A stretch of 64,000 nucleotides of DNA from NCBI RefSeq assembly GCF_010820565.1, contig NZ_JAAIJQ010000014.1, positions 23,518 through 87,517 on the forward strand, written 5' to 3'. The DNA comes from Thiorhodococcus minor. Its GTDB lineage: Bacteria > Pseudomonadota > Gammaproteobacteria > Chromatiales > Chromatiaceae. Made by a program: the position numbers and the translations under genes. Positions within the stretch are counted from its first letter, which is position 1; each line of letters opens with the position of its first letter. The notes under the pieces are model-generated. The model did not search any database, was not told the origin of the DNA, and saw only the letters and a program-made list of their open reading frames with translations. Below, piece after piece: positions 50,217-56,748 of this stretch.

Positions 50217-50843
50217 CTACTCGACGACCTGCAGCTCGCCCTTGCGCATCTTCTCGAGCCGGTTGATGAGGTTGGACGGACGGGTGTGGAAGTAGGCCGT
50301 GACCCGGCGCGAGAAGAGGGCCACATGGTTGGGGGTGATCAGCTCCGGGCAGGCGGTCTGGCAGAGGTTGCACATGACGCATTGCACGAAGAGCTCGCCG
50401 GCCTCGCGGAAGCGGCCCTTGACGGCCAGCTCCACGCCCTTCTCGACATCGATGTCCTTGGGGCAGGTGGTGGTGCAGCCGCCACAATGCCGGCACTGCG
50501 CCGCCTCCGGGAAGATCTCGTGGAACTTGGCCTGGACCTCCCAGGAGTTGGGGATCTCGTCCAGGCGGTAGGTCTGATAGGGCGGGATGGGATAGATGAG
50601 AAAGCTCACGTCCATGCCTTCCTCGATCAGCAGCTCGCAGCCCAGCTCGGTCGATACCTCGCTGCTCTCGGCGCGGCGGACGAAGACGCGGCAGGAGCCG
50701 CAAACGCCCTGCAGACAGCCGACGCCCTTGACGCGTGGATAGCCCGCATACCAGAGGGCCTGGATCACGGAGAGGGCCTCAGGCGCGCAGATGTCCTTGC
50801 CGTTGATCCTGAGATTGATGAGCTTCTTGGCGTCTTCTGTCAT
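50217..50843 (-). CDS. 2Fe-2S/4Fe-4S iron-sulfur protein (FrdB/SdhB-like)
   Basis: 208 residues from the ATG at 50843. N-terminal plant-type 2Fe-2S domain with GVGCLQGVCGSCRVF plus a fourth Cys in ELGCELL, and C-terminal 4Fe-4S motifs CRHCGGCTTTCP and CVMCNLCQTACP. SdhB normally has three C-terminal clusters; here two complete CxxCxxCxxxCP motifs point to ferredoxin-like 2x[4Fe-4S]. First gene of the three-gene operon, 24 bp before the flavoprotein. Confidence 0.88.
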   Translation of the reverse strand: MTEDAKKLINLRINGKDICAPEALSVIQALWYAGYPRVKGVGCLQGVCGSCRVFVRRAESSEVSTELGCELLIEEGMDVSFLIYPIPPYQTYRLDEIPNSWEVQAKFHEIFPEAAQCRHCGGCTTTCPKDIDVEKGVELAVKGRFREAGELFVQCVMCNLCQTACPELITPNHVALFSRRVTAYFHTRPSNLINRLEKMRKGELQVVE

Positions 50844-51018
50844 TCGTCGCACCAACAGGGACCGAGAACCGAGCAGAGGGCGCAGGGAGGGGCATGGCTC
50901 GGGGCGTCTCCCACGCGCGGGGCAGAGTAGCACATGGGCGGCCGGGGTGTGGACTGACCCGGATTGTGCTCGGCTTCGGTGGGGGCGCATCTGGGTTGGC
51001 GGAGCTCCCCTGGAACGC

Positions 51019-51043
51019 CGTCGCGGCGAGGCGCCGCTCCCAC
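51019..51043 (-). repeat. Dispersed GC-rich repeat, single copy
   Basis: Reverse complement gtgggagcggcgcctcgccg plus cgacg, the same core as at 37369-37391. In the gene-free 295 bp between the iron-sulfur gene and the small membrane protein; nothing else is seen there. Confidence 0.55.
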
Positions 51044-51137
51044 TTGGAACGCTGCCGGTCCTCGCCTCCCGGCAACCGAGGCCGGCATTCTCAGGCAACA
51101 GCACCCGGTCAGCTCGCGCCAGTGCTTTGCTGCCCGA

Positions 51138-51347
51138 CTACCGGCCCGAGCGCCGCCTGCCGCGCGTCGCCCGTTCGATCGGGGTCTGCAACGGCAGGCC
51201 TCCGCGCAGGACATGGACCAGAAACCCGAGCAGACCGAGCGCCGTGCCCGCCGCCGCGACGACCACGAGCCAGATCATCCACGGGTAGACCAGGGCGCCG
51301 AAGAGACAGGCGAAAAGGGCGAACACCCATAGCGGGAGGTCGAGCAT
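51138..51347 (-). CDS. Small membrane protein, unknown
   Basis: 69 residues from the ATG at 51347. Two hydrophobic segments (about 4-24 and 27-47: LWVFALFACLFGALVYPWMI and VVVAAAGTALGLLGFLVHVL), then a basic tail rich in Arg. The hydrophobic pattern and basic inside tail look genuine, but there is no family match from memory. Confidence 0.5.
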   Translation of the reverse strand: MLDLPLWVFALFACLFGALVYPWMIWLVVVAAAGTALGLLGFLVHVLRGGLPLQTPIERATRGRRRSGR

Positions 51348-51382
51348 CAGGCGTGTGAGCACTTGTATTGGAGCACCTCGCG

Positions 51383-51505
51383 TCAGTTCGACTTGCCTAG
51401 CCCGCTCTCCTCGGCAATCGGGTATCTCCGGCGATGATCGGCAGCCTCGCATCCGAGGTTGAGCGCAGCTGAGTCGAGGATCGCCTTAGCGTGCGGATCG
51501 TTCAT
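51383..51505 (-). pseudogene. Unexplained gene fragment
   Basis: A 40-codon frame beginning MNDPHAKAILDSAALNLG and ending SGLGKSN. The frame is open for about 50 bp further upstream (DAITGLHVRARE) without a start of its own. It looks like the tail of a lost gene; family unknown. Confidence 0.3.
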
Positions 51506-51608
51506 TTCACGCGCTCGCACATGGAGCCCGGTGATCGCATCGCGCTGTCTTGGTATCGATCGCGACGACTGCGGGCGAGGGCTCAGGATAGTTGCCGTTC
51601 GGTGCAGC

Positions 51609-51897
51609 TTAGCGGCTCTCCGTCGAAGCCGCTGTAAACTGGCTCAAGGTATCCAGGCGCTCGAGGTCGACTCCTCGAGACCGAAGGTGTGCGATCAGCG
51701 AATCGAGCCCGCCGTCCTTCGAGATCACCCGAAACACCCCGCCCGGATCCTGCTAGACCAGCTCGCCCAGATAGAACGCCAAGTGGAAATCCAGCGCGTT
51801 GCGCCCGCTCGCGGCGATTTTGACGTAGCGGCCAGGCTCGCCGAGCTGCTGCAGACAGGAGCTGGGTCTCCCCGGTCGGAGTCAAAGCCGCCCTGAT
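51609..51897 (-). pseudogene. Broken PIN/NYN-type ribonuclease-like gene
   Basis: Minus-strand translation gives LQQLGEPGRYVKIASGRNAL with DFHLAFYLGELV, an in-frame TAG (51753-51755), then QDPGGVFRVISKDGGLDSLI and AHLRSRGVDLERLDT to a stop at 51609. This matches the central part of a widespread PIN/NYN-like protein family (form NALDFHIAFYIG...ISKDTGFDPLI). Upstream of 51852 the homologous frame jumps by one base (TGETQLL.). The N-terminal third is missing. At least one nonsense and one frameshift mutation, so not functional. Confidence 0.6.
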
Positions 51898-51904
51898 ACA
51901 GCAG

Positions 51905-51988
51905 TTAAACCGCGTCCAGAATTAGAATCGTAGTTCTTCTGGAACCGGTGCCGATCAGAAGTACGCATCCCGAACTTGACGCGGTTTA
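51905..51988. repeat. 84-bp segment with 11-bp inverted ends
   Basis: Arms TAAACCGCGTC (51905-51915) and GACGCGGTTTA (51978-51988) are perfectly complementary and lie next to the broken N-terminal end of the PIN/NYN pseudogene. This could be a small non-autonomous element or a leftover of one. No target duplication could be recognised. Confidence 0.5.
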
Positions 51989-52074
51989 GAAGGGATCAGC
52001 GCCGTGCGGGAGAGCTGATACGAGTGGGTCGGTTCCGGCCAAAACGCCTGGGTAGATCTCGAAGGAGGGTCGGC

Positions 52075-52784
52075 TCACTCATATGGGTGAGCCACCGCCT
52101 TCCTGGGGTAGAAAAAGCCCTTTATGCAGTTCGGGTGACGGATGCAGAGCTGGATATGATTCTTCTCCTTGAAGCCAGCCCCAGGGTACAGATCCTCGCC
52201 TTCCCAGAAGACGCCACGCACCGACTCATAAGGTGGCTTTCCTTCGCGCTTGCGCTGCAGATGCAGGAAATTGATCACCGCGCAATCAAGCTCTCGGAGC
52301 AGGATATCGCGACTCTTGCAGAAGGTCGGCACTTTGTTGTTTGGCAAGGGCTTGCCGGCGGCGTCCAGTGTGCCTTTGAGCGTTTGAGAAGCTGTCTGGA
52401 AATCATGGTCGAGACATTTGTAGGGGCGAATTCATTCGCCCTTGGTCCGGCGGTCGGGCGAATGAGTTCGCCCTTACAGCTTTTTCCAGACAGCTTCTGA
52501 TAGGCACTCGCCAAGTAGGACAGGGACTCGCTGTCGGTCAGATCTAGGCAATATCCAAGGTGGATCGCCGCGCCGATCACGACCGCGTTTGGGGTGTCGC
52601 GATCCTTCGCAAAGCGTTCGGCGCGGTGCAGGCTGTTCTCCCAAAAATACATCCCATGCCCAAGCCAATCGTAGTTGTTCTCGCTGGGCCTGAATGGGCT
52701 GTCCGGGTGCTCGACCAGGAGCCGCGCCGTTTCCTCTGTCGTTGCGTGAAAACCAAAGACTAGACTTGGACTTCTTCGATACAT
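52075..52784 (-). pseudogene. ADP-ribosyltransferase-like toxin candidate, interrupted by a miniature element
   Basis: 5' part (52784-52498) reads GFHATTEETARLLVEHP, ENNYDWLGHGMYFWENSLHR, VVIGAAIHLGYCLDLTDSES; 3' part (52384-52075) reads LLRELDCAVINFLHLQRKRE, YESVRGVFWEGEDLYPGAGF and IQLCIRHPNCIKGFFYPRK. Together they form a 198-residue protein I recall as a widespread bacterial family. The spaced His/Tyr/Glu pattern suggests an ADP-ribosyltransferase-type fold (inference). A 110-bp element plus a 3-bp target duplication shifts the frame by 113 bp. Its start overlaps the small upstream gene by 25 bp. Confidence 0.65.
52388..52497. mobile_element. 110-bp miniature inverted-repeat element (MITE)
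   Basis: Perfect 15-bp terminal inverted repeats GAAGCTGTCTGGAAA (52388-52402) and TTTCCAGACAGCTTC (52483-52497), flanked by a direct TGA (52385-52387 and 52498-52500). It contains two internal 18-bp palindromes, gggcgaattcattcgccc (52424-52441) and gggcgaatgagttcgccc (52456-52473). No coding capacity. Removing the element and one TGA restores the host frame exactly. Confidence 0.85.
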
Positions 52785-52954
52785 TCGGATGGCTCGCGCT
52801 CGAAGAGCGCGCGGTACGGATCGGCGATCTCCCCGTCATCCGTCATGATCCCGGCCTCTTTGAGCGCCTGACGCGCGGCTTCCGGCGAGGCCGTCACCTC
52901 ACGTCGAAACTTGCGCATGCTGTGAATATTCTCGGCAGCCTCTGAGCGTGTCAT
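52760..52954 (-). CDS. Small antitoxin-like protein upstream of the interrupted toxin candidate
   Basis: 64 residues: MTRSEAAENIHSMRKFRREV, then TASPEAARQALKEAGIMTDD and an acidic end. The phrase 'SPEAARQALKEAG-x-x-x-x-DGEI' is common in short antitoxin-like or partner ORFs. Its last 25 bp overlap the toxin candidate, the usual arrangement for a two-gene toxin-antitoxin unit. Still intact although the partner is broken. Confidence 0.6.
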   Translation of the reverse strand: MTRSEAAENIHSMRKFRREVTASPEAARQALKEAGIMTDDGEIADPYRALFEREPSECIEEVQV

Positions 52955-53092
52955 GCTCCATCCCCCCAGGGTCTTCGTCTAGGCGCGACGAATCCGCCGG
53001 ATGGGGTGTCCATCCAACGGAATGGTGTCCGATGCTGTTGGGCGCTTCAAAATGTGGAAGCGCGTGGTCTATTGTGTGCCGCCGCTGCTTCA

Positions 53093-53122
53093 GACACAAG
53101 ATATTGTGTCAAGCACTTGACA
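53093..53122. promoter_or_regulatory. Two overlapping palindromes, possible operator
   Basis: GACACAA-gata-TTGTGTC (53093-53110) overlaps TGTCAAG-ca-CTTGACA (53107-53122); both have perfect 7-bp arms. They lie 140 bp upstream of the small antitoxin-like gene and downstream of hsdS. The remaining 298 bp between these genes (52955-53252) hold no recognised gene. A TTGACA-like hexamer is present within, but no good -10 box at the right distance. Confidence 0.4.
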
Positions 53123-53252
53123 GCCGGCCAATTTTGCTGAATGAAAATCTTAGCATGGGCCCAGATGGGGATGGCAGAGAAAAGGCAAAGCCTTTCCCCT
53201 GCAGAATGCCCGACGCGGGGCTTACGGCGATCGACGGGAGCGGCCGAGGCGG

Positions 53253-54722
53253 CTAGGCGGCTGCGCCCGCCTTGGTCGACGTGCCGCGTCGCTTGCGGGT
53301 GGGCTTGGGCTGCTCGGCGCGCGCGGCGCGGATGCGCTCCAAGAGCACGGAGGCCGGCTCGTCGTTCGGGTCCTGGGGGACCAGCTCGCCGCGGAAGGCT
53401 TTGGCGAGGTTGGCTTGGTCGAGGTGGTCGAGGTGGTGGATGGCTTGCTGGCACTTTCTCTCCACGATACCTAACCATGTCAGGGCTTTTTCAATCTTCT
53501 TGACGATCTCTTCAGCTTCTTGGGCGGAAGGTATCGGCACCGGCAAAGATGAAAGTTTGCTCTTGCTAATCGACGCTAAATTGGTGGTTTGCTTACCTTC
53601 CGAAAAGAAATAGTCCTGCCCAAACTCATTGGCGTAGTAAGAAAGGAACTTTGGCGGAAAACCAGCAATCTTCAGGCGAACCCGGAAAACATGGTTTTGG
53701 TGAATGCAAGGCGATACCTCTTCGCCCCAAATCCAACCTCTGCCTAGCTTGTCCCTATCACCACCTTCGTTCATTAGAACGTCGCCTTTCTTCAGTAGGA
53801 GACGTTTGATCTCGCTTTCCGTTGCAAAGACTTTTTTGACCTCCTTAAGGTTCAAATGTCCTCTTTGGACATTCGCGACGCGAAGATACGGGACCACCGT
53901 AAGAGCCTCACCCTCTTTTCGTTTCTTGCCGAGCGCGAGACCGCTCTGAATATCTGAAATGTCCTGCAATTTGCAGAGCGTCCAATCGCTAGGCAATTCG
54001 CTAGTCGGCCTTGAGAGAGTCGAACCAAGATTCTGGCGGCGCCAATCTTCCGTCAAATCCCCCCGAAACGCCGCCTCCAAAATCGCCTTCTTGTACTGCT
54101 CGATCAGGCGCGGGATCTGGGACAGCTCCTCGCGGGCGCGGCGGGTGCGCTCGAAAAGACTGTCCAGCTTGACGACGATGCGGCGTTGTTCTTTGATCGG
54201 AGGAAGACAAATGTGGAATGCTTTCACCTCTGGGAAATAGATTGTGGTATGCGTCGAGCCCTTCCCAAAGCGACGAATGTCATCGCCTTCCGCTAAGAGC
54301 GCGTACATCAGGAATCGAGGATCCAGCCCCTCATTGCAGGTCCAAGTTACGAAGTCCTGGCTTGTGGCCATGTCACGCGCCATTTGAACGACGTAGCCAA
54401 CTGATGCGGTTCGTGAGAGGCATACTGTTCCCGCTGGCAGCAAGCGTGCTGCGGAGTTTGCAAGCCCTTCAGGCGTAACATGCTGTGAGGTGTCGCTTAT
54501 TGTTGAGCCGTGGTGCTTGGATGCGTCTCGTATACCGATCCAGGGAATCTCCCCATTCCAGTAAGTCGACTCACTTCTGCTGGGAGTATGACCAGTACCC
54601 AACACTGACAAGTCATACAAAGAGGTCCATATCCAACCTCTTGGAGCTGGGAGGTCCGGACACCCAACGGACAGTGCTGCGCGTCCAGGAATGACTGTTT
54701 CTGTGGCTGCTCTGCCGCTCAC
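53253..54722 (-). CDS. hsdS: Type I restriction-modification specificity subunit
   Basis: 489 residues from GTG at 54722, which overlaps the preceding stop as GTGA. Two target-recognition halves: PAPRGWIWTSLYDLSVLGTG and the following part ending with LPPIKEQRRIVVKLDSLFER, then SDWTLCKLQDISDIQSGLAL to LSSLPVPIPSAQEAEEIVKK. Both end in long helices (RTRRAREELSQIPRLIEQYK and ERKCQQAIHHLDHLD) that set the spacing of the bipartite site. The recognised sequence cannot be predicted. Adjoins a duplicated hsdM tail. Confidence 0.93.
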   Translation of the reverse strand: MSGRAATETVIPGRAALSVGCPDLPAPRGWIWTSLYDLSVLGTGHTPSRSESTYWNGEIPWIGIRDASKHHGSTISDTSQHVTPEGLANSAARLLPAGTVCLSRTASVGYVVQMARDMATSQDFVTWTCNEGLDPRFLMYALLAEGDDIRRFGKGSTHTTIYFPEVKAFHICLPPIKEQRRIVVKLDSLFERTRRAREELSQIPRLIEQYKKAILEAAFRGDLTEDWRRQNLGSTLSRPTSELPSDWTLCKLQDISDIQSGLALGKKRKEGEALTVVPYLRVANVQRGHLNLKEVKKVFATESEIKRLLLKKGDVLMNEGGDRDKLGRGWIWGEEVSPCIHQNHVFRVRLKIAGFPPKFLSYYANEFGQDYFFSEGKQTTNLASISKSKLSSLPVPIPSAQEAEEIVKKIEKALTWLGIVERKCQQAIHHLDHLDQANLAKAFRGELVPQDPNDEPASVLLERIRAARAEQPKPTRKRRGTSTKAGAAA

Positions 54723-54961
54723 GCTGCCGTTTCCTGTGCTTGATCCATCTCCTCCGTCAATCCCTCGATCTCCTCCAGCTCCGCGCGCAGGTGTCCCGTG
54801 ATGGCGGCGTCGATGTCCTCGGGCTCGGTCAGGCGCTCCTCGATGTCCTCGCTCTCGTCGCGCAGCCAGGCGATGTCCACGCGCTCCCAGGCTACAGCCT
54901 GGGAGCCAGGAGAGGTACTGGAGACAATCTGTAATGTTCCATCAGAGATCACGAGTGACAT
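54719..54961 (-). pseudogene. Duplicated hsdM 3' end (80-codon chimeric frame)
   Basis: The last ~160 bp (54719-54878) encode DIAWLRDESEDIEERLTEPE then DIDAAITGHLRAELEEIEGL, near-identical to the C-terminal residues of HsdM encoded at 55282-55449. The first 27 codons are unrelated. It is a partial duplication left in front of hsdS, with the original GTGA coupling to hsdS kept. Confidence 0.8.
54884..54907. repeat. Perfect 11-bp inverted repeat
   Basis: GCTCCCAGGCT (54884-54894), 2-nt loop, AGCCTGGGAGC (54897-54907). Forms a strong hairpin within the unrelated 5' part of the chimeric frame, at the join between the DUF2442 gene and the duplicated hsdM tail. Possibly a trace of the recombination or insertion there. 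Confidence 0.7.
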
Positions 54962-54984
54962 GCGCCACAGACTCCTTCAACTGG

Positions 54985-55269
54985 TTATGCCACAACGTGC
55001 TCCTCCGGGAGACGATGCTCCAGATCATTGCGATAGAGGTCGATGACCGGGAAGCAGAGATCGTAGTCGCCCCACACCAGATCACCGTACTCGATACGAA
55101 AGGCCGCGAAGCGGTCCGGATCGAGGTAGGCGCGCAGATCGGGGTGCCGGGCATGCGACAAGAATGGCTTGAAATCGATCGTCTGCTCTCGACCATCGGA
55201 GAAGCCGAGACGTAATCGAAGGTCGCCAACTTGCTCCGCCGATACGACCTGAATGGGGGGCGATGTCAT
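54985..55269 (-). CDS. DUF2442 domain protein
   Basis: 94 residues. Typical DUF2442: LRLRLGFSDGREQTIDFKPF, a short loop with HARHPDLRAYLDPDRFAAFR and the end YGDLVWGDYDLCFPVIDLYR. Such proteins often sit beside a DUF4160 gene and are toxin-antitoxin-like, but no DUF4160 is present. Its ATG follows the hsdM stop by 12 bp with GGGAGA upstream, so it is transcribed with the restriction operon. Confidence 0.85.
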   Translation of the reverse strand: MTSPPIQVVSAEQVGDLRLRLGFSDGREQTIDFKPFLSHARHPDLRAYLDPDRFAAFRIEYGDLVWGDYDLCFPVIDLYRNDLEHRLPEEHVVA

Positions 55270-55281
55270 TTCAGTCTCCCT

Positions 55282-56748
55282 CTATGCGCTCGGCGCCGCG
55301 GTCTCCGCAGTTGCCTCGATCTCCTCCGTCAGCCCCTCGATCTCCTCCAGCGCCGCGCGCAGGTGCCCCATGATGGCGGCGGCGATGTCCTCGGGCTCGG
55401 TCAGGCGCTCCTCGATGTCCTCGCTTTCGTCGCGCAGCCAGGCGATGTCGAGGTTGTCGTTGCGCGCCTTGATCTGCTCGCGGGTGAAGCAGCGGAAACG
55501 CCCGGTCTCGCCCTCGTCGGTGCGCGCGGCCTTGCCGTGCGGGTCGGCGCCGAAGGCGGCCTCGAAGGCGGCGAAGTCTGCGGTGGTGAGTGGCCGGGTC
55601 TTGCCGAAGGCGGGCATGTTGGCGCGCAGATCGTAGACCCAGATGGCCTGGGTGTTGGCCTTGTCGGTCTGGCCACGGGTGAGGAAGAGGACGTTGGTCT
55701 TGACGCCTTGGGCGTAGAAGATGCCGGTCGGCAGGCGCAGGATGGTGTGCAGGTCGCACAGCTCCATCAGCCAAGTGCGCAGGCGCCGCCCGGTGTTGTC
55801 CTCGAACAGGACGTTATCCGGCACCACCACGGCAGCGCGTCCGCCGCGCTTGAGGGCGCGGACGATGTGCTCGACGAAGGCGAGCTGCTTGTTCGAGGTC
55901 TCGTTGGTGATGGAGAAGTCGGCGCGGTTCGGCCGGCCGCCGCCCTTCTTGGTGCCGAAGGGCGGGTTGGTGAGGATGAGATCCGCCTTGCCGAGGGACT
56001 CGCCATCCGGCGAGAGGGTGTCGGCGCAGCTCACGCGGCTCTCGATGCCGTGGAGCATGAGGTTCATCAGGCAGAGGCGGTGGGCGTCCGGGACCAGCTC
56101 GGCGCCGGTGTAGGCGAGGTGGCGCTGAAAGAAGGCCTGGTTTTCGTTCAGGGTGAAGAGGTCGTCGGTGCGCTGCTTGATGTCGTGGTCGGCGGCGACC
56201 AGGAAGCCGCCGGTCCCGGCGGCCGGGTCCTGGATCTTCTCGCCCGGCTGCGGCTGCATGAGCCGGACCAGGCAGTCGATCAGGGGGCGGGGGGTGAAGT
56301 ATTGGCCGGCGCCGGACTTCTTCTCGGCGGCGTTCTTCTCGAGCAGGCCCTCGTAGAGGTTGCCGAGCCCTTCCTCGCGCGCGGAGAACCAGTCGAGCTT
56401 GTCGATGGCCGAGGTCAGGGCCTTGAGGTTTGCGGGCTTGCGCAGCTTGGTGTTGGCGTCGGCGAAGATGGCGAGGATGGTCTGGTCCTGGGTCTTCTTG
56501 GTGTCGCCGAGGTCGAGCAGCAGGCGGCGGTAGTATTCGAGCTGCTCGAGGCCCTCGCGCTTGGCCAGCGCGTCCCAACCGTAGCCGTTGGGGATGCGTG
56601 CCTCGCGCCCGGTCTCCTGCATCATCTTGAGGAAGAGCAGAAAGGTCAGCTCGGTGACGTACTCGTTATAGGTCACCCCGTCGTCGCGCAGGATATGGCA
56701 CAGGCTCCAGAGCTTGGCGACGATGTCGCGGGTCAGGGTGTCGGTCAC
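55282..56748 (-). CDS. hsdM: Type I restriction-modification DNA methyltransferase subunit
   Basis: 488 residues from GTG 56748, which has GGAGAGAG upstream and overlaps the hsdR stop by 4 bp; another GTG lies 15 bp earlier. HsdM_N helices (IVAKLWSLCHILRDDGVTYN), AdoMet site DPAAGTGGFLVAADHDI and catalytic LILTNPPFGTKKGGG (N6-adenine type NPPF). GQYFTPRPLIDCLVRLM is conserved. The C-terminal tail is the part duplicated downstream. Methylates the site recognised by HsdS. Confidence 0.95.
   Translation of the reverse strand: MTDTLTRDIVAKLWSLCHILRDDGVTYNEYVTELTFLLFLKMMQETGREARIPNGYGWDALAKREGLEQLEYYRRLLLDLGDTKKTQDQTILAIFADANTKLRKPANLKALTSAIDKLDWFSAREEGLGNLYEGLLEKNAAEKKSGAGQYFTPRPLIDCLVRLMQPQPGEKIQDPAAGTGGFLVAADHDIKQRTDDLFTLNENQAFFQRHLAYTGAELVPDAHRLCLMNLMLHGIESRVSCADTLSPDGESLGKADLILTNPPFGTKKGGGRPNRADFSITNETSNKQLAFVEHIVRALKRGGRAAVVVPDNVLFEDNTGRRLRTWLMELCDLHTILRLPTGIFYAQGVKTNVLFLTRGQTDKANTQAIWVYDLRANMPAFGKTRPLTTADFAAFEAAFGADPHGKAARTDEGETGRFRCFTREQIKARNDNLDIAWLRDESEDIEERLTEPEDIAAAIMGHLRAALEEIEGLTEEIEATAETAAPSA

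Noticed and set aside
51459..51896. A 145-codon plus-strand frame
   Set aside because: It is antisense to the recognisable PIN/NYN remnant and has no family features.
51976..52500. A 174-codon plus-strand frame across the toxin-like gene and the miniature element
   Set aside because: Its 3' part is formed by the miniature element; the opposite strand carries the conserved motifs.
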